From assembly GCA_000151295.1 (NCBI GenBank), contig GG745358.1, forward strand, positions 511,403 to 575,402: a stretch of DNA of 64,000 bases, read 5' to 3'. The notes beneath the pieces are model-generated. The model saw only the letters and a program-made list of their open reading frames with translations, made no database searches and was not told the origin of the DNA. This document shows, piece after piece, positions 45,635 to 56,789 of this stretch. Made by a program: the position numbers and the translations under genes. The stretch's first letter is position 1. The number at the start of each line of letters is the position of its first letter. Origin of the DNA: Allomyces macrogynus ATCC 38327. Taxonomy: Eukaryota > Blastocladiomycota > Blastocladiomycetes > Blastocladiales > Blastocladiaceae.

Positions 45635-47677
45635 ATGCCGATGCCCGCTATGCACCCAGGCCGTGCGCTGCCGGCACGGCTTCCCCACACCCATCACCAC
45701 GACAATCATCTCGACGGCGAGGATGGTCGAGTCAAGAACCAGTTTGCCAAGGCCGTCACCACATTCTGCTCCCTCAACCTCGCCTCGCTCGTCATGGACC
45801 CCTCCTCGGCCGAAGAACAATGGACACTTGATGCGCTGATGGATCAAGTTGAGGATCCCGCGACGCTCTCGGCCACCAGATTTCTCGTCAACGAAACGGC
45901 GCTCATCACGACGACCATCATTGACCAGTCCTTGCCGTCGCAATTCGATGCGCGTGCGCTGCTCGCAGCACTCGTCACGGCCACCTTCCCATCCATTTCC
46001 GTGCCAGAATCGCCGGAAAGCGATGACGACCCGGACCAGGAGGCGGCATATCTCATCGACGCTGCTCGTTCCCTAACCATGGCCCTTGTCAACCTGCTCT
46101 CGTGTTCCCGCACCCAGCCAGACCGATCTGTCCTTGCATCATTTGCTCGCGCCAGTACCGCCTACGTTTCGGCCCTGACCAACTGGAAATGCGCACGCAC
46201 GCACCACCTCGTTGCCGACCTCGTTGCGCACGCTTGCGAAGCCAACCTGCTTTGGATCACCGCACGACCACGGCTCGCGGAACTCGGTGGCCGGCCGGCG
46301 CGCGAGTACCTCGACGGCCTGCGCACGCGTATTCAGCTCATTCATAATCGGCTCGTGCGCGTGCTCGGAACCAAGAGTGCCGCGGACAAGGTGCTCGCGC
46401 AAGCGAGGCGCGATGATGGCATCGAGTTTGACCTGCTTCGTGACGATGTCGAGGAGTTGCTCGGAGGGGGTGCGGGTGCCACAGACTCGGTGTGTATTGG
46501 TGACGAGGATGACTATTGCGCACCGCTTGACATGACCGACGACGACAATGACGAGGCGCGGCCCATTTCCGCACGTAACCTGCAATTCGCGCACGACCTC
46601 CACCTCGGCCCGGTACCCGAAACCGCTTCCGTCACTGTGCTGCGTAACCGTGTCCGTTCAACTCTCCGCACCACGTTCATCGCGCACGCCGCCGAACAGT
46701 CCACCCCGAGCGACCGCACCCCACCGTACCTCATCGACGTTCTCGCTACCGCCTGTGATCACATTGCCGCCGCGACCCCACACCCAGAATCCACGCGTGC
46801 GCAACTCGACGCCGTCATCTACATCACGTCCCCGCACACAGACGCTCTGGATGCGGCGCGTGCGGTCGTACACGCGATTCGTACCGTCTGCGCCCCCGCG
46901 CGCAATACCGATGTCGACCACGTCGCAACCTTGATTGAGTCGGACCTGGTTGCCGGCGCATTTGCCGCCGCTGACCTGGCCGAATCCGTGCGCGCCGACT
47001 TTGCCCAATGCGCGGCCGCGGCTCTGCGCCCTCATGTCGCGCGGCACGTCGTGGCATGGGAACGCGTCGCGTTCGAGCGCGCCGTGGACGACGGCCGGGT
47101 TCCGCTCAAGCTTCCACGAACGCGCACGTGGCTCCTGGCCGCCGCTGTTGCGGCATCTGCAACAACAGGGGCCACGTCGTTCGCGACGGTTTGGAACGCT
47201 GCGTTTGCGGACCTCCTCATCACCGCGAGCGACCCACTCCGCTTGCCTGAAACGTTCCCCTACGACACAGCACGGATCGCGCACCTCGCTGACCGCGCGC
47301 ACCGGCTGGCCATAGCCGCGGCCGTCGCGACGCATGCACGTGCTCGAAACAAGGCCGCCGATGCGCGCGCCGCCGCATCGTACTTCCTCACCACCGGTAC
47401 CGCATCGGATCCGGAAGGGGACGTGCCGCGCGAGCTTGTCGCGCGTTGTATTGCGAGGTCGGATCCGGTGTATCGCGTTGTCTCGCGGCGTGTGCGCGAG
47501 TCACTCCTGGCCGGGTTGGTCGCGGGTGGCCAAGGTGCTCGCGTGGCGCGGGGACTCGAGTGTGTCGAGAACGAGGTACGGCAGTGGGTGGAGAGTGCGG
47601 TGGTGTTGGCGGCGCATAATAAGCGCGTGTATGCGCCGTGGTACGATCGGATTTTGGGTGAAATTGTGAAGGTGTAG
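45635..47677 (+). CDS. T-complex protein 11 (TCP11/SOK1)-like protein
   Basis: A single-exon 680-aa protein that is helical almost throughout. The N terminus is His/Pro-rich. The body has LMDQVEDPATLSATRFLVNE, LIDAARSLTMALVNLLS, YLDGLRTRIQLIHNRLVRVL, an acidic insert near residues 270-310, LNRVRS-type helices and a C terminus with CVENEVRQWVESAVVLAAHN followed by KRVYAPWYDRIL. Length, all-helical content and the terminal helix with Y-x-x-W/Y-x-x-I-L agree with the TCP11 family (yeast SOK1, a suppressor in cAMP/PKA signalling; animal TCP11 in sperm). I have no sharper motif, so this is a moderate call. Intron-free and about 2 kb long, it is unusual beside its neighbours. Confidence 0.45.
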   Translation: MPMPAMHPGRALPARLPHTHHHDNHLDGEDGRVKNQFAKAVTTFCSLNLASLVMDPSSAEEQWTLDALMDQVEDPATLSATRFLVNETALITTTIIDQSLPSQFDARALLAALVTATFPSISVPESPESDDDPDQEAAYLIDAARSLTMALVNLLSCSRTQPDRSVLASFARASTAYVSALTNWKCARTHHLVADLVAHACEANLLWITARPRLAELGGRPAREYLDGLRTRIQLIHNRLVRVLGTKSAADKVLAQARRDDGIEFDLLRDDVEELLGGGAGATDSVCIGDEDDYCAPLDMTDDDNDEARPISARNLQFAHDLHLGPVPETASVTVLRNRVRSTLRTTFIAHAAEQSTPSDRTPPYLIDVLATACDHIAAATPHPESTRAQLDAVIYITSPHTDALDAARAVVHAIRTVCAPARNTDVDHVATLIESDLVAGAFAAADLAESVRADFAQCAAAALRPHVARHVVAWERVAFERAVDDGRVPLKLPRTRTWLLAAAVAASATTGATSFATVWNAAFADLLITASDPLRLPETFPYDTARIAHLADRAHRLAIAAAVATHARARNKAADARAAASYFLTTGTASDPEGDVPRELVARCIARSDPVYRVVSRRVRESLLAGLVAGGQGARVARGLECVENEVRQWVESAVVLAAHNKRVYAPWYDRILGEIVKV

Positions 47678-47757
47678 ATGGATGGGTGAGTGTTTGTGAT
47701 CGGATACTCTGCTGGTCAGAGGTTTGGATGGTGTGTGTCTCGGTTTGAAGAAAGATT

Positions 47758-47859
47758 TTGGGTGGAGGCCTGATTACGAAGTTGCTTGACAAGAACCCGC
47801 GTCGCCAGCCCACCGTGCACCAGGTCCTCGAGCACGTTTTTTCCCGCCCGTCGTCCCAA
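47758..47859 (+). pseudogene. C-terminal fragment of a protein-kinase domain
   Basis: About 30 codons read GLITKLLDKNPRRQPTVHQV then LEHVFSRP, the final helices of a Ser/Thr kinase domain (L-x-x-x-P-x-x-R-P-[ST] ... H-x-F). Nothing upstream encodes the rest of a kinase, and the following sequence changes composition at once. It is a truncated gene remnant. Confidence 0.55.
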
Positions 47860-48165
47860 TTAGCTCAAGCCATGGCAATCATGCATTATCCACTCATTGC
47901 AAATGGCTGCAATGGCCACTCAGCACCCAGTGTTGTGCTTTCCATGGATAAAATGAGTCCCACTTTCAGGTTTCTGGGTGTGTTTTTGCGTCTGGACATC
48001 AATGCACAAGAATCGTTGCACAGGCTGCAGTCTGTTCCTGTGCCACACTTTTGCAGCAAAAACCGAGTTTCATTGGTCGCTGCTGACTAGATCACTGCAC
48101 TTCGACTGAATGATACAAGAGTTTCAAAGCACCATCCGAACTTCTATTCCCACAAGGCAAGTTTT

Positions 48166-49618
48166 ATGCTCAAACGTCTTGCTGTCTCACTGCCCTGGAT
48201 TTCATGGCTCCTCCTCAACCTGCTGAAACACACGCCATCATGTGCAGTAGCATCTGCACTCACTGCTTGGAGCGCTACTTTGATGACTGTACACCTGTGC
48301 ATCATGTCGGACTGGACAATAATACTGCATGTTGAGCTGCCACACATGCACATGCTCACCATCCTGATTGAAGGGTACTGCAAACATCCAAGCCCATGAT
48401 ATTTAATGCGCAAAACACCAAAACTGACATCACTGACGGTCATCACTGTCGATATGAGCCCATCCGTCTTTGTGCTGCATGCTCATACCCTTTGCAGTAT
48501 ACAGCAAACATCATCAGGTCGAACAATGCATCTGCTTGAGATGAGACATTTGAGCCAATGGCTTGGCTGGAGCAGTGCAACTTCAAGGGTGCATCGAATG
48601 TGTTCTTCGGGATTGCTGGTGGCAGTCCTGGTCTTCCAGTTCTCAAGTCGGTCATGCTCACAGGATCACTTGCACCAAGCATTGCATCTGCTTTGCTTCC
48701 TATTGCGCCTTGTCCGAACCTGACATCACTGCACGCTGACTTGGACACAATGAAGGCACTTGCGTCTTGCCTCTAGGCCCCACAACTTGCAAAAGTCATT
48801 GTGCATGTGAATGCTCAGAAACATGGGTGCTCAATGTATTGCCTTGGTTGACCATTCACTCTCTGGCAATCATGGGCGATAATTATGGGGACACCATCCA
48901 CTTTTCTGGCACTATGCTCAATGCGCTTGTCAATCTTACAACGTTGTTGCTACCACAGAACATTGTTTGGGTCGATGATATTGTGCCAATTCTGGCAAGT
49001 GTCATGCGCCTGTTTGCATTGCCCGACACGTTTGCAACGTTTCCTGATCACGCATTGCCCTTGCTCAAGCGCGCTGAAATTGTCAGTTGGCACGGCTTTT
49101 GGTCGATACTCCTTTCATTGCCTGCAGCCTGTATGTCAACCCTGCAGCACATGTCAGGAGAAGTCAGCATGCACCTTGTTGAGCTCTTGATGCTCATGCT
49201 GCAGTTCAAGGATGCAATGGTCGCATTCTCCACCACAGACAAGCTGCTGGCCAAGTGGCGGCTCACATACGTGCAGGGCAATGAGCTGTGGATCGTCATT
49301 CCATCAGTAGACCTCCTGAAACATCACAGGGAGTGGAAGACTGTTGTGCACAAGCCAGTGGTCGATCTGCGCAAAGTCGACGACTTGGACCGAATGACCA
49401 AGGAGATTACTAATATGGCTCGATGGTGCATTGGATGCTGGCCGTGGGTTGGCAAGGGCGATGCGGCCCAAGTGTGTGAGAGCCAGCGTGATCCGTTCCC
49501 GCTTAAAGTGCGAGTGCCTGTGAGCGTTGAAACAGAGGTGCTGAAGTGCAATGAGGCCATGGTCCAAGCACTCACTGCCAATGGTATTGTTGGGCAAGTT
49601 ATTGTGGTCACAAAGTGA
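48166..49618 (+). pseudogene. Broken leucine-rich-repeat-type gene in a lower-GC patch
   Basis: Coding-like sequence continues on the plus strand through frame changes and stops. Segments carry LRR-like lines: PHMHMLTILIEGYCKHP (48166-48399), PKLTSLTVITVDM (about 48415), PNLTSLHADLDTMKALASCL (to 48776) and LVNLTTLLLPQNIVWVDDIV plus further repeats in the longest intact part, 48767-49618 (283 codons, ending VIVVTK). A TAG at 48774-48776 interrupts SCL-x-APQLAKVIVHV, again compatible with a lost Gln. Codon usage is much less GC-biased than in the neighbouring genes. It resembles an expanded F-box/LRR-like paralogue that has decayed, or one with several unrecognised introns. It immediately follows the kinase fragment. 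Confidence 0.5.
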
Positions 49619-50240
49619 AATGCTGGAGCACACTGGTTTGTTGTTATTGTTGATTTATCCACGTCTGTAGCATGATCATTCTCGCACTTCTTCATCATTG
49701 ATTGGATCCAGAAATCTGACAAGGACCATGCTCTTTTCCCTCCTTGACGTCAGGTGCCCACCCTAGTGCGCCACAACCCGCGGCATGTGGCAGCACAATG
49801 AGAGCTGCAATGGCATGATGTTGGCTAGCACTGATCAAGGTAGCGAATCCTTCAATGCAAAAAACACTACAAGAACTTGTGCTGGGCCAGCATGCTGTCA
49901 ATTGATCACATGCACAGAATGACTGAACGACTCTTGATTCGTTAGCGCGCCTTGCCTGTAGGCTAACCTCTCAAACCCTACCCCATGTTCGTTGCCATAC
50001 TTTGGCGCAACAGTGTGACCCACGTACTGATACTTTGCACAACAGATCGCTTGATGATGTTGGTGAGGTCAATTTTGCATCCGATCCTCTGATACTGTGC
50101 GCTGTCATTCTGGCGTTGATTCGTGACCTTTTTTGCACACAATCCACATGTCTTTCCATTGCAACTACTCCTCCTCCTTATCCATCCTATCCCGCATTCA
50201 CGCAGACTTTATGCCATCCGCCTCCCCCGCAACCCACCAT
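49619..50240. other. Intergenic remainder of the lower-GC patch
   Basis: About 620 bp, AT-richer at the left and returning to high GC near 50150. No terminal inverted repeats or transposase motifs are seen. Confidence 0.4.
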
Positions 50241-52515
50241 TCACGCCTCCTTGGTCGTGACGACCACCATCCCGCCCAACCCGGCCACCCCCACAAGCAC
50301 GGGCACCGCCAGGACGACCATCCCGACCTTGGCAAACGCGGCCGGCCGCATCGCGACCCCCTTGGCCCCCAACATGGCCGCCCACATCAATCCCGCCAAA
50401 CACCCGGGTAACGCCAAGCACGTGGCCACATTCGACGCGACGACCACTGCGTACATCGCCGCCGCGCGATGCGCACTCCCCGTCACCCTGGCCCGGAAAG
50501 CCGAACTCAGGAGCACTTTGGTCATGAGAATCGTCATGGGCAAATTCGACATGACCGCGCACAGCATGCACGCGACAAGCGCGACCAACAAGGCGGTCAC
50601 GACCGGATGAATCGCACAGAGTGTCGATGCCGCGACCGCGAGGTACGGCACGACCTGCGTCGCGTCGAGCGCCTCGACGAGAATGAATTGCCCGAGGAGG
50701 AACGGCAGGACCGAGTACGGCACTCGCTCCAGGCATTCGGCCACGTGCGGGAACCGCCGGCGCGCGCGGACGAGCGCGCGGTAGGCTGCGTGCCGGACGG
50801 CCGTCGGCGGTGGTGGGGCGCTCGTGCCAGTCACGACGGCGCCGGGCGCAGATGGCGGGATCGATGGGGGGAGTGGAATATCCGAGGACGTGCTCTGCTT
50901 GCCGTCGGTGGCGAGCACGGGCGACGCAGCTGCAGAGGGCACCGCGGCGCCGCGCCCGTCGGCGGCGGCCAGGAACGACGGTAACCGGTCCCCTGCACCG
51001 GACGCGGTGCGGGCGCGCACGAGGTCCACGTCGCTCGACGACCCAACGAGGTGGAGGTGGTGGTGCCGCGCGTACAGCGACGGTGCTGCGAGACTGTCCC
51101 ATGGTGCTTCCTTGGTGGATGAGACGGGTGCGGCAGCGGCGACGACGGCGGCCACGTCCGAGTCCCACGTGGACGTGGACGCTCCCGCGGCGTGCGGTGT
51201 GCGGTCAAGCCAACCCTTCCCAGACGCGGGTGCGGGAACCGAGTCGTGCGCGTCGAACGGCGGTGGCGGGAGTGGTTCCGGCAGCGTCAGTGCCGACGAC
51301 GATGTGACCACCGGATTGGCATCACGAGCGGCATCCTGGTCATCGTCACTATGTCCCGCCGCCGTTGCTGCAGCATGTCCACCACCCTCGACCATCTCGT
51401 CCATGAGCACCGATGCGGCGCGGTACTCGCGACGCGTCACGAAATCCACGAGAATGTCGCGCGCGAGCGTGATCCCGGCGGCCGTGACGGTGATCAGCCA
51501 AATTGGAACGTTGACGAAACTTGAGACGAAGAGGAGGACAATACAGATGAAGACGATCAGGCCGACAAACATGCCGCCGGCGCCGTCACGCAAGACGTGT
51601 CGCGGGTCGGTCGTGATCGCGTCCATGGTGTCGGGCAGGTCGTGCCGGAAGTAGTAGGCCGCGCTGGCAAAGGCAAACAGGTGCATGACGAGGGTCGGTG
51701 GCGCCATGACGAGCGAAAAGTCGAGCGGCTGGATGCCAAAGGCCATGGCGACGACGACCTGGCGGGAGAGGAAGGGAAGGCGGTCAATTGTGCTTGTTCG
51801 GTGCGTCATCTCGAGGCATCGATGAAAGAAATATTGATTCAAGCAACGTGCATTCGTTGTATTGCCCATGAACCAAATCATCCCGAGCATATTCGCCGCG
51901 TAGAACTGCGTGTACAAGTACGGCAGCGGGTTGCAGCCCGTGTGTCGCGCCAAGTAAAGGATCACGGGCGTGAGCGTCATGATCACCACGTCGTTGGACG
52001 TGAAGAGCGTCATGACCGAGGTGAGCGCAAACACGGCCATGTTGAGCCGCTTGCCCGACTTGCCGAGCAGTTGCAGGACCTTTAGCGAAATGTATTCGAG
52101 CACACCCGTCAAGTCGAGACTGTCGTCGACAAACAGTGTCAGGATCAGGACTCACGCTTCAAATTCCGGCCAGTCGCGCAGCGTACCTGATGCAAATGTA
52201 TGCCATACTGAAGAACAGCACGACCACGACCCACGGCACCAACTTGTCGTCGCCCACAATCGCGCGGCGCACCGTGTCAGGCGTAATCGCACCCGTCGCG
52301 AGTAACACGAGCGCGGCTGGAAACGTGACGGTCGCATAATTGAGCACAATTGGGATCGTGCCCGGCTGGCCCGCGGCTTTGCGGAACGCGGCCTTGACGC
52401 GGAACTCGATCGGGTGGACCACAAAGACATTGACGAGCAGGAACAACAGGATCGTCACGACTGACGCGGCCGTGAGCGGGGCGAGCGGTGGTGGCGGTGC
52501 GGCGTCAGACGACAT
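50241..52515 (-). CDS. ArsB/NhaD-type (ion transporter superfamily) membrane transporter
   Basis: Members move arsenite, Na+ or dicarboxylates across membranes. Exons 52515-52187 and 52119-50241 (67-nt intron, donor GTACGC) give 735 aa. The N-terminal half has helices VVTILLFLLVNVFVV, VTFPAALVLLATGAITPD and VVVVLFFSMAYICISLDLTG, then TSVMTLFTSNDVVIMTLTPV (the ArsB-like T-S-N-D hairpin), NMLGMIWFMGNTTNARCLNQ (the GN-x-TN motif) and AGGMFVGLIVFICIVLLFVS. A long Ser/Pro/Asp-rich cytoplasmic loop spans about residues 370-540. The second half repeats the fold, ending with VVLAVPVLVGVAGLGGMVVV. Two inverted halves joined by a large loop are typical of the superfamily. Substrate cannot be read from the sequence. 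An alternative upstream Met near 52710 would add an Arg/Ser-rich leader. Confidence 0.8.
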
Positions 52516-53234
52516 TGTAGTGAGCGTCGAGCGCACGCCCGGAGCGTGTCGTGAGCCAGAGATCAGTCTGCGGGAGCGGCCGTGGCGACGCGGTGCTGGC
52601 AGTCGTGGGCTCGCAAGGTCGGTGGTCGAAGCACGAGCGAGATCATGATTTGCGGGGCATTTGCTCGTGGGCGACGACGCCGTCGCCAACGTTTTGAAAA
52701 GGCGCGCCATGGCCAAAGTTCATTGTGGCCACAAGCAACCACACCCTTTACCTGCCAAACACATCACCAACCCAGGGACACAAAAAAAAACACGGGGGAT
52801 CTTGAGCACAAAAATCGACAAACCGTTTCCTCAAAAAAAAAAAAAAGAACACAACCGAACCCAACAAACTGCGCTGCCAGCGCGCACGCGACACTCGACC
52901 GAGGTGCGCGCCAATCAACGACTATGGCGACGCCAACGACGACGGCGCCGACCGACGGCGAGGGTAACTTGAATAGCGCACCGACCAGCCAGACCAACTT
53001 GATCACGACGACGACGCGCACGACCCCGGGCGGCGCGGCGCGCCGCGGCCGCGCAGAGGTTCCCCAGGGGAGCGCCCCAGCGCGTGCGTGCCGTGTCGTG
53101 TCGTGTCGTGTCGTCCGAGCCGTGTGCGAGAGAGAGAGAGAGTAAAATCTTTGAGTCGAGCTGACCGACCGGGCGAGTATGTACATGAGTGCCGCGGCAG
53201 CCACTCATCGACCGAGGAACCGACCGCCACTCCC
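52516..53234. other. Intergenic region with simple-sequence tracts
   Basis: It holds the transporter's promoter side, an A-rich run near 52832-52847, the (TGTCG)4 array and a (GA)n run at about 53128-53143. No gene is supported. Confidence 0.5.
53094..53113 (+). repeat. (TGTCG)4 microsatellite
   Basis: Four perfect units of the same pentanucleotide as at 7376-7420, in the flank between two minus-strand genes. Confidence 0.85.
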
Positions 53235-54419
53235 TCACCGCTCCCCACTCATCGCGAGCCCGAGCAGCAGCATCGCGTCCTCGACCGTCGGCCTCTCCTC
53301 GTCCACGCGCCGCAAGCACCACGGCCGCGCAACATGCACGTGCGGATCAAACGCCGACGCCGGCAGCTCGAGCGGCGGCGGCGTCGTCGGCACCATGTCG
53401 TGTATCGACGGGACCGCCGCCGGCGGCGGCGTTGCAGGGACCGCGAGCGCCAGCGTGAGCGGCGGCGGGATGGGAGCCGACCCGCGCCGTTGCCGCGGCT
53501 TGACGACGGGCATAACGCGCGGCGAGCTCGGGATCGTCATGGCGGCAGGTGCAGACCGGTGCGGCGACGGCGTCGGGCTCGGGGTCGGGACGGTGCTCGA
53601 CGGGACGGAAATGGCGAGTGCCGCCGCGGGCTTAGTCGGCGATGCAGAAGATGAGGCCTTGGAAGTCACCGGTGCCGGGCGCGCGTACGGGTGCGCGCGC
53701 GCCGACGTTGGCGTCGTCGCTGTGCTCGGCGAATTGGTCGATGACGACGACGAGCTCGACGACCCCATGGCAGCGCGACGGCGCGCAATCGGCGTGGACG
53801 CGCGGAACGGCGACGCGGCGACAATCGGCATCCCGCTCGGCGCTGGCGAGGCACCGGGGCTCGCAACGACGCGCACGATCCGGTCAATGGGTTCCCAGTG
53901 CGCCGAGGTCGGGCCCGGGCAAAAATGCACGTTGCCGCCGTGCACGCGCAGGTAGAGCGTGCGCCGCCGCCAGAGCACGGCGCCGCGGTCGCCCGCAGCC
54001 AACGACTCGACGCGCGCATAGTCGACGACGCCCGGGCGCACGCGCGAGGCCGTCAGAACAACGTCGCCGACAGTGAGCCGGATCGGTGCAGCGGCTGCCG
54101 CAGGGGTGGCTGGTGCGGGGGCGCGTGCAGGTGCGGAGAGCGTCGAGATGGGGGTTGGCGGGAGCGGCGTGGCGACGGCAGTAGCATGCTTGGACGCGGT
54201 CGTGACGGCGGTCGGGACGGCAGAGTGGGGAGTAGGAGGGAGCGGGATTGAAGCGGGCGAGGCCGCGGGGGAGAGAAGCAGCGGGTTGTGGCCGGTGGTG
54301 CGGGTGACACCGGACAAATGCTGCGACGACAACGTGCGGGGCAGCGCCGCTGGCAGCGACGGCAGCACACCAGCACAACTGGCGGACTCAGCATGTGCTG
54401 GAACCACGAGCGAAGCCAT
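53235..54419 (-). CDS. Ser/Pro/Ala-rich protein of unknown function
   Basis: A single-exon frame of 394 aa from the ATG at 54417-54419 (MASLVVPAHAESASCAGVLP). Most is low-complexity Ser/Pro/Ala/Thr. One ordered patch, about residues 115-185, contains LTVGDVVLTASRVRPGVVDY, RRRTLYLRVHGGNVHFCPG and HWEPIDRIVRVVASPG, suggesting a small beta-rich domain. The C terminus is less biased (RRVDEERPTVEDAMLLLGLA). I do not recognise it. A TATA-like TATAAAA on the minus strand at about 54671-54677 lies ~255 bp upstream. The frame is long for chance, but high GC inflates such frames. Confidence 0.5.
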   Translation of the reverse strand: MASLVVPAHAESASCAGVLPSLPAALPRTLSSQHLSGVTRTTGHNPLLLSPAASPASIPLPPTPHSAVPTAVTTASKHATAVATPLPPTPISTLSAPARAPAPATPAAAAAPIRLTVGDVVLTASRVRPGVVDYARVESLAAGDRGAVLWRRRTLYLRVHGGNVHFCPGPTSAHWEPIDRIVRVVASPGASPAPSGMPIVAASPFRASTPIARRRAAMGSSSSSSSSTNSPSTATTPTSARAHPYARPAPVTSKASSSASPTKPAAALAISVPSSTVPTPSPTPSPHRSAPAAMTIPSSPRVMPVVKPRQRRGSAPIPPPLTLALAVPATPPPAAVPSIHDMVPTTPPPLELPASAFDPHVHVARPWCLRRVDEERPTVEDAMLLLGLAMSGER

Positions 54420-55093
54420 TCTCTCGGTGTATTTTTGCACAACAAATCAAACGAGCAGGGCGAGTGGGGGAAAGACGATCAGCGACTGGCTGACGAGCTG
54501 GAAAAATAGATAATATCGAGCAACGTCGCGCCCTTGTCGCTGTCGTCGTCGTCGTGGCCGACAGCGGTGTCGAACAGGCGGAGGTTGGAGGGCGGAGAGG
54601 GGCGACACCAAGCTGCGGGGTCAAAGCACGCGGGGCGGTAACCTGAGCAAGACCGCGGGAGGGCGGCCGCGTTTTATACGCGTCGCAGTGCCAGAGGGGG
54701 CCACGCTGGTGATCGGACTCTGCCGTGTTTTATGGTGTTTGGAAATGAGTGGATCGGCGGCTCACTAAACCAACCTGCGCTCAACAAACGTTTCTCTCTC
54801 CTTATCGCCTTCTGTCAACGGAACGAGTCGGGCTCTAGGCACACGTGGTCCTCGATAAACCGTGGCGAAATTTGCGTCAACACCACGCACTTACCCTGCA
54901 CGGCCTCAAACTGGGGCTGGGACGGCTTGGAACCGCCGGACCGTCTTTGGAAGGCCACACGATCTTTCCTCGGAGAGGCCAGCCCCGCATCTGGATTTTT
55001 TCAGGCTCTCCGGTGGCAATGCTGACTCAGTCCCGAGCCGACGGAAGAACAACGCAACATATACACAATAAAATAGTGCAAATTGCATCCACG
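54420..55093. other. Intergenic region
   Basis: About 670 bp between two minus-strand genes, containing the candidate TATA box mentioned for the Ser/Pro-rich gene and AT-richer 3' flank of MED1. No other feature is seen. Confidence 0.4.
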
Positions 55094-56789
55094 TCACACA
55101 ATCCCACGCTCCGCACACCACCGCGCCAGCACACCGGCCTCGCCCGCGGTGCGCACCACGTCGCGCATCCTCGACACAACCGCCGCGTCCCGCGCGCACG
55201 CGACCGTCCAGTCGATGGCCCCGTCACGGTGCTCCACGGCCACGCGCACCGGCAGGTCGCCAATGACCAAGTCGACGGCGGGGAAGACGGTGCGCACTTT
55301 GGTGGCAACCGACGACGCGTCAAAGTCGTGCAAAAAGTGGTTGAATGCAGCTTGTGGCCGCAGAGCCGCGATCACCGCGGGAAGAGCGCCCGGGGCACCA
55401 AACGAGAGAGACCGCAGCTGGCACGCAGCAGCAGGTGGCGCGTGTGAAGTCGGCGCGCGTACGACAGTCGCCACGCCTACGAGGTCCTCGAGGGTGAAGG
55501 CTGCGTCGGTCACGGTCGTACACTCTATAGCCGTGGTCGACGCGTGAGTGTGGATCGGCGAGAGGGCAACGACAGCGCAGTCAAACGCACCTGCAACCGA
55601 CTGCAGCGTTGCAAGCGTTGCGGGGCTCACGGGCAACGGCGGGTCCAGCTCGCAGGTCCACTGGTACGCGGCACGCACCGTCGTCGGGTCCACGGCCAAA
55701 TTGCGAAACGTGCCGTTGCTAGAGACAGAGACAGCGTGGCGTCAGCAAACAGGCCAAAGAAGACAACACTGTGAGAACCGCAACGCACTTTTCCAAAAAC
55801 GTGGACGAAATGGTGGAGAGGAACGGGTGCTCGCTTGAGGCCTTGGTCCAGGTCAAATGCAGCGCACACACACCCTTCTCCCCGACCCGCGGCGGCTGGC
55901 CAAGAATCATGGCCCTGGGCGGCGCAAAGTACATGAGAGAGATGGCCAATCGCTCCTCGTTGGTCCGCACGGCACCGCAGCCCGCGTTTGGGTTCCTACC
56001 GTGTACCAAAGCATTGCGGTGAGATCAAGATTGGGTCATACACACGACAACCACCAAAGTACATTTCAGTGGTCGACGCGATCTTGACGAGATCATTGGC
56101 CAGGACGGTCATGGACCATGGCACGGCCGCAAACTTGGCCGCGACTACTTCGTCGAGCAGCACAATCTGATGCAGTGCGCGCGTCAGGCCTTCGACGTCG
56201 CGTCGCCGAATCGATTCGAGCACGATGCGCTCTCCGGCCGCTCGGTACTCGGCCGGACACAGCATTTCAGGTACCTCCACCTTGGCGCTCTCAACGGTGC
56301 CCGCTGCCAAGTTGATCTACAGCAGGCCAAGTTCAGTCTTCCTGCCTTCTCGCTCGAACTTTCAATCACGCCACGCAACAGTACCTCGAGCAGCAATTCC
56401 TGGCCCGCGACTAGCACCTGCTCGCGCTTCTCGCCGAGCGGAATCGACTCGACATCAAATTGCCGGCCAGTGGATGCGCACGCCGCCTGGATCGCGCGCT
56501 TGATGTCGTAGGCCGCTGCAAGTGCTGCGTCGTTGCGTGCGATTCCGGCTGCCGCGAGCATGTGCTGGCACCGCCGCAGCTCGCCGCTCGCCGAAAGAGC
56601 AGCCTTGGGCGCGTCGGCCGCGGGCGCGCGCGCGACGAGACGCGTTAGCGCGGCCCAGGTCGGCGTGCGGAACAGCAGTTCAGGTACATCGTCGAGCTGT
56701 ACGGACGGTGATGCACCGGACGTTGAGCGCGCGCTGGTGGAAGATTCTGGGAGCGCTGGCGGCGCGACGTATTCGTAGAGCTGAGACAT
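55094..56789 (-). CDS. MED1: Mediator complex subunit 1 (MED1)
   Basis: Mediator bridges gene-specific activators and RNA polymerase II in the nucleus; MED1 is a middle-module subunit. Exons 56789-56385, 56316-56042, 55995-55789 and 55718-55094 give 503 aa. The N terminus (MSQLYEYVAPPALPE) is followed by a helical block, GELRRCQHMLAAAGIARND. The MED1-type beta strand lies across the first intron: VLVAGQELLLEINLAAGTVE then SAKVEVPEMLCP, followed by IRRRDVEGLTRALHQIVLLD (the family's sparse 'L-x-x-x-D ... L-x-x-L-x-x-LD' pattern). Next are RLAISLMYFAPP and TLATLQSVAGAFDC. The assignment rests on this domain order and pattern, not on a strict motif. It is divergent from INTS2 across 243 bp. The 46-nt second intron is the shortest in the window. 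Confidence 0.62.

Noticed and set aside
34510..49618. Alternative genetic code with UAR read as glutamine
   Set aside because: TAA and TAG are used as ordinary terminators at well-supported gene ends here (exonuclease TAA at 3335, WNK TAG at 9621, MIM2-like TAA at 37983, four-TM protein TAG at 36496).
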